This document shows positions 23,737-31,648 of a stretch of 40,543 nucleotides of DNA, piece by piece. The notes beneath the pieces are model-generated. The model was not told the origin of the DNA. It made no database searches and worked only from the letters and a program-made list of their open reading frames with translations. Source of the DNA: Bacteroidaceae bacterium. GTDB taxonomy: Bacteria > Bacteroidota > Bacteroidia > Bacteroidales > Bacteroidaceae. Within the stretch, counting starts at the first letter, position 1, and each line of letters opens with the position of its first letter. The stretch covers positions 1 to 40,543 of the forward strand of contig JAFTUK010000016.1 in the NCBI GenBank assembly GCA_017466325.1, in the 5' to 3' direction. A program made the position numbers and the translations under genes.

Positions 23737-26283
23737 ATGATAAAGGATTTCAAGAAGACAGCCATAGTCACGTCGCAAGGCGAAATAAGTTACAGGTCCA
23801 TGCTTCTGCATATTGACCACTTCGCCACACACACTCCCAAGGGAGAGGACAAGAAGACCGTCATATTCTCGGAAAACAGGGAAGGATGGATATATGCCTT
23901 CTTCTCCATCTGGAAGAACGGCGGCATAGCCATTCCCGTGGATGCATCGTCCACGGCACAAGACCTGGCATACATACTGAAGGACAGCGGAAGCCAGTGC
24001 ATCTGGACATCCGACGAGCATATCCAGGTAGTGCAGGAGGCCATTTCCCTGTCAGGGGCACAGGTGCGCATGCTGAATATCGACAATTACGAGAACACAG
24101 GCATACCAGAGAGCGGAGAAGGTGCTCCCGAACCATCCACCTGGAGCAGAAGGGAAGAGGATACGGCAGTAATCATCTACACCTCCGGCACTACGGGTTC
24201 GCCAAAGGGTGTCATGCTCACCCTGGGAAATCTGATGGCCAACATCCGGGGCGTATCGGACGAGGTGTGCATCTTCAACAGCGAACGGCGTGCCCTCATT
24301 CTCCTGCCCCTGCATCATGTCCTGCCCCTGCAGGGATGCATGATAGCACCCATCCTGCTTGGTGGCGGTGTGGCCATAAGTCCGGGTATGACAGGTCCCG
24401 AAATCATGGACACCCTGTGCCGTGGCAAGGTAGCGATTTTCGTGGGAGTGCCACGCCTGTGGCAGACGCTCTACACGGGCATCATGAAGCAGATTGAGGC
24501 CAAGGCCGCAACACGTGCCCTGTTCCGTTTCTGCGCATGGGCAAAGAGTCCTGCCCTGTCGCGCATCATCTTCCAGAAGGTGCACAAGAAGATGGGCGGC
24601 AACATACAGTTCTGTGTCAGCGGTGGTGCCGCACTGGACGCCGAGATAGGCAGGGGGCTGGAAACATTGGGCCTGAACCTGCTGGAAGGCTATGGCATGA
24701 CGGAGACGGCTCCAATCATAGCATTCACACGTCCCGGAGACTACATACCCGGTTGCGTGGGCCTGCCCCTGCCCTCAGTGGAGTGCAAGATAATCCCCAG
24801 CGAGATGGGGACCATGGAGGAAGGCCGTGTGGTGGTGGGCGAACTGTGCGCCAAGGGACCGAATGTGATGAAGGGCTACTACAACCGTCCCGAAGAAACG
24901 GCAGCCACCATAGACGGGGACGGTTTCATCCACACGGGCGACCTGGCACGTTTCGACGAGGCAGGACGTGTCTACATCACCGGACGGTGCAAGGAAATCA
25001 TCGTCCTGTCCAACGGCAAGAACGTACAACCTGCCGAGATAGAGGCAAAGATAGAGAAGTACTCCACCTACGTGCACGAGGCTGCCATCACGCAGAAGGG
25101 CGACATGCTTTGCGCCATCATCGTGCCGCAGACGGAGTGGGCAAAGGACCTTACCGACCAGCAGGCAGAGGAAATCATCAAGAAGGAGGTGCTGGAACCA
25201 TACAACCACTCCGTGCCCCAGTACAAGAAGGTGATGACCCTGTGCATATTCCGTGGCGACCTGCCACGCACCAAACTGGAGAAACTCCAGCGCTTCCGCC
25301 TGAAGGACATCCTGGAAGGACAATATGCAGGAGAACCCGTCGACGAGGCTCCCATCGAAGAACCCGACAGCGAGGAATACCGCATACTGAAGCAGTACAT
25401 AGAGGGAGAGAAGAAACTGACCCTGCGCCCCACCGACCGTATAGAGACGGACCTTGGCATGGATTCGCTCGACCGCATAAGCCTGCAGACATTCATAGAG
25501 AACACCTTCGGAGTGCAGGTAAGCGCAGAGAGCCTCCTGGGGTTCCGCGACGTCAGTGCCCTGGCTCTTCACATACAGGAGAACAAGACACGCATGGAAG
25601 TGGAGGAAATCGACAGGAACAGATTGCTCTCCTTCCCGGAGAACCCCGAGGACAGCAATACAGAGTGCGAACAGTGCACACGACGCACCTCGCCACTCAT
25701 GTCCGTGTGGGCAAAGATGATGAAGGGTTTCATAAGCCTCTACAACGGTCTTACCATCGTAGGGCAGGAGAACATCCCCGCCTCGGGCCCATTCATCCTG
25801 GCGCCCAACCACCAGAGTTTCATGGACGGACCTGTGGCCATGGCAGGACTTACCTCCGAACAGATAAGGAACAGTTTCTTCTATGCCACCGAGGAGCACG
25901 TACGCGGAAGTCTGCGCCGAACCCTGGCACGCCGCAACAATGTCATCATCATGGAGCGTGCACGCCTTAAGGAATCCATCATGGAAATGGCATCTGTGCT
26001 GAAGAGGGGACAGAACCTGATAATCTTCCCCGAAGGCACGCGCACACGCACCGGTTTTGTGGGCGAATTCAAGAAGACCTTTGCCATCCTGGCCACGGAA
26101 CTGAACATCCCCATAGTGCCCGTACGCATCAGCGGTGCATACGAGGCCTGGCCGAGAAGCAAGAAACTGCCCTCGCCCAAACCCGTAAAGGTGGAATACC
26201 TCAAACCCATCATGCCCAAGGCCGAACAAGAGGACTACGACACCCTGGCCAACCGCGTACGTAAAGCAATAGTAGGGGAATAA
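23737..26283 (+). CDS. Trifunctional AMP-ligase / acyl carrier / PlsC acyltransferase
   Basis: One 848-residue chain with three parts. Residues about 1-520 are an adenylate-forming acyl ligase (YTSGTTGSPKGVM at 148-160, GYGMTETAPI, HTGDLARFDE, KNVQPAEIEAKIE). Residues about 545-615 form an acyl-carrier domain, with Ser576 in DLGMDSLD as the phosphopantetheine site. Residues about 650-848 are a PlsC-type acyltransferase with NHQSFMD (His692, Asp697) and FPEGTRTR (Glu766). The likely reaction is ATP-driven loading of a fatty acid onto the built-in carrier and transfer to a lysophospholipid or glycerol-phosphate, similar in purpose to E. coli Aas but with its own carrier and reversed domain order. 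No strong membrane helix is evident. It has its own promoter and starts after a terminator. The downstream patch is repeat-rich. Confidence 0.92.
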   Translation: MIKDFKKTAIVTSQGEISYRSMLLHIDHFATHTPKGEDKKTVIFSENREGWIYAFFSIWKNGGIAIPVDASSTAQDLAYILKDSGSQCIWTSDEHIQVVQEAISLSGAQVRMLNIDNYENTGIPESGEGAPEPSTWSRREEDTAVIIYTSGTTGSPKGVMLTLGNLMANIRGVSDEVCIFNSERRALILLPLHHVLPLQGCMIAPILLGGGVAISPGMTGPEIMDTLCRGKVAIFVGVPRLWQTLYTGIMKQIEAKAATRALFRFCAWAKSPALSRIIFQKVHKKMGGNIQFCVSGGAALDAEIGRGLETLGLNLLEGYGMTETAPIIAFTRPGDYIPGCVGLPLPSVECKIIPSEMGTMEEGRVVVGELCAKGPNVMKGYYNRPEETAATIDGDGFIHTGDLARFDEAGRVYITGRCKEIIVLSNGKNVQPAEIEAKIEKYSTYVHEAAITQKGDMLCAIIVPQTEWAKDLTDQQAEEIIKKEVLEPYNHSVPQYKKVMTLCIFRGDLPRTKLEKLQRFRLKDILEGQYAGEPVDEAPIEEPDSEEYRILKQYIEGEKKLTLRPTDRIETDLGMDSLDRISLQTFIENTFGVQVSAESLLGFRDVSALALHIQENKTRMEVEEIDRNRLLSFPENPEDSNTECEQCTRRTSPLMSVWAKMMKGFISLYNGLTIVGQENIPASGPFILAPNHQSFMDGPVAMAGLTSEQIRNSFFYATEEHVRGSLRRTLARRNNVIIMERARLKESIMEMASVLKRGQNLIIFPEGTRTRTGFVGEFKKTFAILATELNIPIVPVRISGAYEAWPRSKKLPSPKPVKVEYLKPIMPKAEQEDYDTLANRVRKAIVGE

Positions 26284-26312
26284 AACGGAAAACGGAAAGG
26301 TGAAAACGGAAA
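26284..26312 (+). repeat. Purine-rich GGAAAACGG repeat
   Basis: Starts immediately after the stop codon. Bases 26287-26312 are identical over 26 bases to 31468-31493, which lie inside a lipoprotein gene. Confidence 0.8.
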
Positions 26313-26313
26313 T

Positions 26314-26365
26314 CTGCGAGTAAGCGAGAGCAATCAAACTTGTTTGAATTGCCGAGCGGGAGCAG
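26314..26365. repeat. 52-bp dispersed element, copy 1
   Basis: The reverse complement of 40066-40117 with one mismatch in 52 bases. The core CAATCAAACTTGTTTGAATTG region (26331-26351) is itself an imperfect inverted repeat. It contains no gene. Confidence 0.85.
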
Positions 26366-26399
26366 ATTCAAGACCGCAAAGCGGGATTAAAACGGAAAA

Positions 26400-26446
26400 C
26401 TCCCTAAGGACCCTAAAGACTCTAAGGACCCTAAGGACCCTAAACG
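26400..26446 (+). repeat. CCCTAAGGA-type tandem repeat
   Basis: Short units of the form CCCTAAGGA / CCCTAAAGA / CTCTAAGGA repeat about five times with a 9-base step. This lies upstream of the FprA gene. No -7 box is recognisable in the 206-base gap. Confidence 0.65.
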
Positions 26447-26489
26447 CCCTCCCCCAAAACAACAAGATTAAAACCAAACACAACACAAT

Positions 26490-27662
26490 ATGACAAACGA
26501 AATTTCCAAGAACATACGCTACATCGGTGTGGACGATCTGGACATAGACCTCTTCGAGAGCCAGTATATCGTGCCCGAGGGTATGAGTTACAACAGTTGG
26601 GTCATCCTGGACGATAAGGTGGCCGTAATGGATACCGCCGACGGACGCAAGGAAAAGGAATGGACTGCCAACCTCGTTGCTGCCCTGGAGGGACGCACAC
26701 CCGACTATCTCGTATGCCAGCACATGGAGCCTGACCACTCTGCCATCGTTGGCAAGATGATGCAGGACTACCCCACCCTCACCCTCGTCTGCTCCCAGCA
26801 GACGGTGAAGATGCTGGGATTCTACTTTGATTTGGCCTCATTTGCTGAACGCATACAGGTGGTAAAGGAGGGCGACAACCTCTCTCTGGGCACACACACG
26901 CTTCACTTCATTGCCGCACCCATGGTGCACTGGCCTGAAGTGATAATGACCTACGAATCCAGCGAGAAGATACTCTTTGCCGCCGACGGTTTCGGCAAGT
27001 TCGGTGCGCTCTGCAACGAGACGGACGACTGGGCATGCGAGGCACGCCGCTACTACTTCAACATCGTGGGCAAGTACGGCATGCAGGTGCAGAACGTGCT
27101 GAAGAAGGCTTCCACCCTGGAAATCAGCGCCATCATGCCTCTGCACGGTCCTGTGCTCCAAGGCGAGGCCATGGCTGAAGCCATACGCCTGTACGACCTC
27201 TGGAGCCGCTACGAACCCGAGAGTGACGGCATTCTCCTGGCCTATGCCAGCATACACGGCAACACGGCACAGGTGGCACGCCATCTGGCCGAGGTGCTGA
27301 AGCAGAAGAGTGCCGCAAAGGTGGTGGTCAGCGACCTGAGCCGCGACGACATGGCAGAGGTCATAGAGGATGCCTTCCGCTATCCCCGTGTAGTATGCCT
27401 TGCCTCCTCCTACGATGCCGGAGTGTTCCCCCCGATGCACGATTTCCTGCACCATCTGCAGATAAAGGCATACCAGCGCCGCCGCTTCGGCCTTGTGGAA
27501 AACGGCACCTGGGCTCCCACGGCGGCCAAGGTGATGCGCCACATGATAGAGAGCATGAAGCAGTGCGAGATAGTGGAACCCACCGTAACCATCTGGGGCA
27601 AACTGAAGGAAACCGACAAGCCCGCCCTGGAAGCCCTGGCGGATGCCATGCTTGCAGAATAA
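26490..27662 (+). CDS. FprA-family A-type flavoprotein (flavodiiron protein)
   Basis: A cytosolic 390-residue flavodiiron protein that reduces oxygen (or nitric oxide) to harmless products in anaerobes. The metallo-beta-lactamase-like half has the diiron ligands His78, Glu80, Asp82 and His83 (CQHMEPDHS), His147 (MVHWPE), Asp166 (FAADGFG) and His219 (MPLHGPV). The flavodoxin half begins near 248, with the FMN phosphate loop YASIHGNTAQ. All six metal ligands are present, so it should be active. There is no C-terminal rubredoxin or flavin-reductase extension, so it needs separate electron donors. It stands alone, with repeats upstream and a terminator downstream. O2 versus NO preference cannot be read from sequence. 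Confidence 0.94.
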   Translation: MTNEISKNIRYIGVDDLDIDLFESQYIVPEGMSYNSWVILDDKVAVMDTADGRKEKEWTANLVAALEGRTPDYLVCQHMEPDHSAIVGKMMQDYPTLTLVCSQQTVKMLGFYFDLASFAERIQVVKEGDNLSLGTHTLHFIAAPMVHWPEVIMTYESSEKILFAADGFGKFGALCNETDDWACEARRYYFNIVGKYGMQVQNVLKKASTLEISAIMPLHGPVLQGEAMAEAIRLYDLWSRYEPESDGILLAYASIHGNTAQVARHLAEVLKQKSAAKVVVSDLSRDDMAEVIEDAFRYPRVVCLASSYDAGVFPPMHDFLHHLQIKAYQRRRFGLVENGTWAPTAAKVMRHMIESMKQCEIVEPTVTIWGKLKETDKPALEALADAMLAE

Positions 27663-27712
27663 GGAGAATAAAGGGGAACGGTCATCACAAGACCAGCCAC
27701 CAGGTCAGATTA

Positions 27713-27747
27713 GAAGGGACACGACTGAAGTGCCCCTTCTTTTTTTG
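27713..27747 (+). terminator. Rho-independent terminator after FprA gene
   Basis: AGAAGGGACAC (27713-27723) pairs with GTGCCCCTTCT (27731-27741), one mismatch. A run of seven T follows. Confidence 0.88.
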
Positions 27748-27826
27748 TCCGTGCAGTCATCCTGCATGCTATCCTATCTATATGAATGTCGGGTGAAAAG
27801 GAAAGCGCATACCGGCACATGATAGT

Positions 27827-28885
27827 ATGGAGAAACTGGATATCGGATCGTACCGTAGGGTAAACGCCTCATTCCGCAAAAGGATGGTATATCGCATAGG
27901 CGTGGATTGCGGGTTCTTTGTGGAGATGAACTATATGGTGAATGCCATGCTTTATTACCTGACACACCGCATCAGGTTCCAACTATATTCGGAGGACGCC
28001 AATTTCGGCACCGGCATCGGGTGGACAGAATACTTCCTGCCCTTCTGCGAAGAGGTGCATGAGAAGTTCCACAAAAAGTACAATTTCCACAGGCTGCCGT
28101 CCTGGCGCAATATCCTGAGGCTCTGCCGCAGGCAGAAGTCCCTGGGGGCGATTGCATGGAAAGCGAAGTCGGGCATGAAAACCTTGACTGGCAGGTTGGC
28201 GTCCTTGTGGACTTACGGAGAAGCAGTATTCCTTTCGCAGGACGTTTCTTTGGAAGGGGTGCAGAGGTTCTGCGTCCCCGAACTTGGCATAGATGCCGAC
28301 TATATGAGTGCGTACAGCATGGTAGCACGCATGGTTTGGAGGTTTACACCGGAGATGATACGACTGGAAAACAGTTACAAGACCAAACTACGCCTGCCGT
28401 CCGTCTACTCCGCTGTGCAGATAAGGGGTGGCGACAAGATTACGGAGACGAGCCTGATAGACGGAAAGACCATTATAAGCAGATTGGAGTTTTGGAGTGA
28501 GGAGGCTTGCCTGTTCATCCTTACTGATGACTACCGCCAGTACCAGAAGGCTCTGGAGGATTTCCCAAACCTGAGGATTCTGACGCTATGCCAACAGGAT
28601 GAAAAAGGTTACTGTCACCAGCGTTTCTGCAATGAAGACCCCTCCAGCAAGAAGGATGCCATCCGCCGCCTTCTCGTCTCCGCAGACCTGCTGCTATCAA
28701 GCCATTCCTTTGTGGGAAGCATCACCACAGGGCCGAGTGTCTTCGTCATGAAGGTGAGGCACCGCGACCTGCTCGCTCAGGCCGTGGATTGCCCAAGGGA
28801 GGAACTGACTGCGGCATTGCGCCTCTCCATCAACGAACGCTCCACGATATCCACCGAATACCTCAGCAGACATGCTACCAGGTAA
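27827..28885 (+). CDS. GT23-like glycosyltransferase (fucosyltransferase fold)
   Basis: A 352-residue protein with no signal peptide. Residues 198-204 (QIRGGDK) match the nucleotide-sugar-binding HxRRxDK-type motif of alpha-1,6-/peptide-O-fucosyltransferase relatives (GT23, NodZ group). The later FILTDDYRQYQKALEDFPN and LLLSSHSFVGSITTGPS stretches follow that family's order, in which the last motif contacts the donor. The donor is therefore probably GDP-fucose, but this is inferred from weak similarity. The N-terminal RIGVDCGFFVEMNYMVNAMLYYL resembles their opening segment. It ends convergently with, and overlaps by 11 bases, the sigma/barrel gene on the other strand. No other glycan-synthesis gene is adjacent, so its acceptor is unknown. 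Confidence 0.62.
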   Translation: MEKLDIGSYRRVNASFRKRMVYRIGVDCGFFVEMNYMVNAMLYYLTHRIRFQLYSEDANFGTGIGWTEYFLPFCEEVHEKFHKKYNFHRLPSWRNILRLCRRQKSLGAIAWKAKSGMKTLTGRLASLWTYGEAVFLSQDVSLEGVQRFCVPELGIDADYMSAYSMVARMVWRFTPEMIRLENSYKTKLRLPSVYSAVQIRGGDKITETSLIDGKTIISRLEFWSEEACLFILTDDYRQYQKALEDFPNLRILTLCQQDEKGYCHQRFCNEDPSSKKDAIRRLLVSADLLLSSHSFVGSITTGPSVFVMKVRHRDLLAQAVDCPREELTAALRLSINERSTISTEYLSRHATR

Positions 28886-30572
28886 TCCTGATACCGAACG
28901 GACATGTGAACATTACAGGATGTTCCGTCCATACGGTACGTGTTTCACCGCCAGAGGGTATGAACCAGTTGAACGTGGGTTCGGCGAATATGCTGGTATG
29001 TGGAGCAAACCTGTACTGAACTCCAACACTCACACCCATCTGCCATTGCAGAGAGGGTGTGAAGGTGCTGTTCTCCGTCAGAACCGTCTGCCAGTCAACA
29101 ATGTAGTCGCTCTTGGTCTTTCCATATACGGGTATGTGCATCGTTACTCCCATGGAGGTGTATGCCGACAGCCCTCTGTATGATACCCAATAATAGGACA
29201 CACGAAGCGGTATGCCGAGATAGTGCACGCTCTGTTTGTCAACGACAGAGTATCCGCCCTCGCCCATGGAGAATGTGGATTTGAGCAGAGAGTACTGTAT
29301 GCCGGTTTCCACTCCCCATCTCTTTCCGAGCGTTCTTGCAAACGACACGCCGAACGTAATGGGACTGGAGTGCTGTTCCCTTTGCTCTATCTTGCCCGTG
29401 TTGTGTGCGGAAATCTTACTGAGGGCAGAAATCCTGGCTGTGTCTCTGTGGAAAGGAAACATGTTTAGGTAAGAGGAATACTCTTCCCATGTGCTTACAT
29501 GGTCGGGTAACGCCAAGGATGCGCTGTCTGGTTCTGGCAGCATGGACGTGCCTACGGCAATGAGTCTGTTACCGCTTTGTGCCAGAGCAGAACCTATTGA
29601 ACCAGTGAGGCGGAAGTGCCACTTGGTGCCCTTCGTCAGAAAGAGTTCCGGAATATTGTTCCGGGGCATGAGGATTGTTCTTGACAAAGTGTCCTTAACA
29701 TTGGTTTCCATCAAATCCTCCTCTGTTTCTACAATCAAAGGTTTTTCGATGGCGACAGGCGGAAGGACAACGGCAACGGAATCAGAATCTTGCGGCAAGG
29801 CCGTCTCTTCCATGTCTTCTGCCGATGCCCGACAAACCTCTATCATTACAACAATATCCGCAGGCAGAGTGTCTGCAACGATTTCCTGTTCCTCCACAGT
29901 GCTATCTGGCGGCAAGATATGCGGGCGCACATGCCGTTGTCCGACATCAACAACCTTCTCCCCTTTGCGCCACCCAATGTGTCTGACAATCAGACTCCAT
30001 GCCAGAGGAACCATCAACACAATCAGCACCCAGATTGTACCGCCCTCTATCATACGCCTGAGCATACGCTTGGCGCGAGACAACTGCGACGAGGAACTAT
30101 GCGGTGCGATGCCCAGCATGTCTGCTATCTCCTTGTGTGAGAAGCCCTCTACGACCGACAGATGCAATATCTTTCTGTATCCATCGGGCAGGAGGTTAAC
30201 CAGTCCGAGCAGTTCTTTGTAGTTAAGGTCGGCATCGGGCGTGGAAACGGCATCCGCCATCAACGCGTCCTCCTCACTGACAGAGGATATGGGCAACAGG
30301 TGCATCCTGTTCCTCTGTTCCACATGCTTCAGTGCCACGTTCCTGACTATGGTGGTCAGCCATTCGCTGAACTTGTCATTGTCCCTCAGGTTCCCCAACG
30401 ACACGAATGCCAGGATAAAGGCATCGTGCACGAGGTCGTCGACCACGGTGCTGTCCTCCTTGACAATGTTCATGCATATCCCCGCCATCTTGGGACGGTA
30501 CGCTCTGTATAATATATCAAAGGCCTTGGCGTCCTTCTCCTTTGCTCTCTCTACTACTGTGTATAGTTCCAT
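28875..30572 (-). CDS. ECF sigma factor fused to inner-membrane helix and outer-membrane beta-barrel
   Basis: One uninterrupted 565-codon frame. Residues about 15-90 form sigma region 2 (AFDILYRAYRPKMAGICMNI, DDLVHDAFILAF, FSEWLTTIVRNVALKHVEQR). Residues 118-170 are region 4 with its helix-turn-helix (LPDGYRKILHLSVVEGFSHK, then EIADMLGIAP, then SQLSRAKRMLRRM). Residues 179-198 (TIWVLIVLMVPLAWSLIV) are a single transmembrane helix followed by basic residues. Residues 200-315 are acidic, Pro-rich and low in structure, suitable for spanning the periplasm. Residues 316-565 alternate like a small eight-stranded outer-membrane barrel (RWGVETGIQYSLLKSTF, YLGIPLRVSYYWV, MGVSVGVQYRFAPHTSIFAE) and end in Trp, as barrel proteins do. 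Bacteroides dual membrane-spanning anti-sigma proteins have a similar helix-linker-barrel layout, but their sigma factor is a separate protein. No anti-sigma domain is visible here. Confidence 0.88.
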   Translation of the reverse strand: MELYTVVERAKEKDAKAFDILYRAYRPKMAGICMNIVKEDSTVVDDLVHDAFILAFVSLGNLRDNDKFSEWLTTIVRNVALKHVEQRNRMHLLPISSVSEEDALMADAVSTPDADLNYKELLGLVNLLPDGYRKILHLSVVEGFSHKEIADMLGIAPHSSSSQLSRAKRMLRRMIEGGTIWVLIVLMVPLAWSLIVRHIGWRKGEKVVDVGQRHVRPHILPPDSTVEEQEIVADTLPADIVVMIEVCRASAEDMEETALPQDSDSVAVVLPPVAIEKPLIVETEEDLMETNVKDTLSRTILMPRNNIPELFLTKGTKWHFRLTGSIGSALAQSGNRLIAVGTSMLPEPDSASLALPDHVSTWEEYSSYLNMFPFHRDTARISALSKISAHNTGKIEQREQHSSPITFGVSFARTLGKRWGVETGIQYSLLKSTFSMGEGGYSVVDKQSVHYLGIPLRVSYYWVSYRGLSAYTSMGVTMHIPVYGKTKSDYIVDWQTVLTENSTFTPSLQWQMGVSVGVQYRFAPHTSIFAEPTFNWFIPSGGETRTVWTEHPVMFTCPFGIRITW

Positions 30573-30678
30573 CTGTCAACAGGGGCAATGATTACGTGTA
30601 CAGCCTTTATACATATAGATACTTAATCACGCCAAAAGACTGCATCATGCCCGTCCGTCCACCATATCATTCCGACTG

Positions 30679-30686
30679 CAAAGATA
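30679..30686 (-). promoter_or_regulatory. -7 box of the sigma/barrel gene
   Basis: TATCTTTG on the minus strand (30686 to 30679), with a weak TGTG 18 bases upstream. It predicts a leader of about 100 bases. It shares a 353-base divergent intergenic region with the lipoprotein gene. Confidence 0.68.
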
Positions 30687-30853
30687 CGGAAATGCTATTG
30701 GAAACACATTACGCCAGTCTGTGAAATTGTTATCGTGCGCCAAACTTTATCTCACTCATCATCTTATACGTCCCATGGTTATTCCCTTAAAGGTTTAGGA
30801 CTTTCCTCCGCATCATTCTGCTTTTTCCTCATAAGAACGTGGACGGAGTTGCA

Positions 30854-30861
30854 TATCTTTG
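30854..30861 (+). promoter_or_regulatory. -7 box of the lipoprotein/DUF1232 unit
   Basis: TATCTTTG with no clear -33 element. It lies downstream of an in-frame ATG at 30839, which rules that start out. The lack of a housekeeping -33 box could fit use of an alternative sigma factor; this is speculative. Confidence 0.66.
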
Positions 30862-30925
30862 CAACAGAAGAAATAAAAACTACAACAGGACCAAACCTGA
30901 AAACCTAAACAAGGAGGACATTGAT

Positions 30926-31576
30926 ATGAAAAGAAGAACCTTACTCGGAAACATCTGCATAATGATGGTTGCTCTGCTCGGCATGAGTTCGTGCAACGTG
31001 GTATGGAACATGGATGAGGACATGGACGTGCACCAGTCCATTAAGTTTGCAGGGCAGTGGACGGGCGACTTCGGCATGTACTACAACTACCGCCACAACG
31101 GACGTCTCTATACCTTCGACTCCTACGACACGGACATAGTATTCTATCCAGAATACGACGGGGCCACCTATGGCTACGGCAAGCAGGTGGACTACTACGA
31201 GCGCGGTCCCTACACCCACATCTACAACCGCTTCGATTGGGAGATACGCAACGGCGTAATCTATCTGGAATACTATAGCGACCCAAGTCTGGACTGTGCC
31301 ATCTACGACTACAAGATGACCCCGGACCGTTTCCAGGGACGCTTCGGAAGCAGCAGCGACAGGTTCTACCTGACGAAGATAGCCGACTACTACGACTGGA
31401 CGGTCTACATGGACTACTGTTACTATTACCCCAATAGCGGTTGGTACTGGTCGCCGATGTACGCCATGGAAAACGGAAAGGTGAAAACGGAAAACGGAAA
31501 GGAAAACGTAGAACAGGAATCTGAAAAGGGATTAAACGAAGAGGACGGCATAGTGTCCTATGGTAAGAGGATGTGA
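30926..31576 (+). CDS. Lipoprotein with a repeat-derived C-terminal tail
   Basis: A 216-residue lipoprotein of unknown function. The start ATG 30926 is preceded by AAGGAGG (30911-30917), an unusually strong Shine-Dalgarno for this group. The signal peptide ends in GMSSC. The mature part is rich in Tyr, Asp and Trp (KFAGQWTGDFGMYYNYRHNG, TDIVFYPEYDGATYGYG, RFDWEIRNGVIYLEYYSD, DRFQGRFGSSSDRFYLTKI), like a small beta-sandwich or lipocalin-like fold. Residues 182-216 are hydrophilic (ENGKVKTENGKENVEQ), and their first part is encoded by the purine-rich repeat found elsewhere after stop codons. The original gene probably ended near YWSPMYAM. It is divergent from the sigma/barrel gene and followed by a DUF1232 gene. 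Confidence 0.8.
   Translation: MKRRTLLGNICIMMVALLGMSSCNVVWNMDEDMDVHQSIKFAGQWTGDFGMYYNYRHNGRLYTFDSYDTDIVFYPEYDGATYGYGKQVDYYERGPYTHIYNRFDWEIRNGVIYLEYYSDPSLDCAIYDYKMTPDRFQGRFGSSSDRFYLTKIADYYDWTVYMDYCYYYPNSGWYWSPMYAMENGKVKTENGKENVEQESEKGLNEEDGIVSYGKRM
31468..31507 (+). repeat. GGAAAACGG repeat read as coding sequence
   Basis: Bases 31468-31493 are identical to 26287-26312. Here the repeat is in frame and encodes ENGKVKTENGKEN in the lipoprotein tail. Confidence 0.85.
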
Positions 31577-31648
31577 CGGTGACAGATTCCGCCTGTGCAG
31601 AGACTCTATATAATATAATGTATAAGCAAAACAATAGGAGATAAAGAC

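Noticed and set aside
24775-26337. 520-codon minus-strand frame opposite the trifunctional lipid enzyme
   Set aside because: A shadow of codon bias on the plus strand; the plus-strand protein has clear catalytic motifs throughout.
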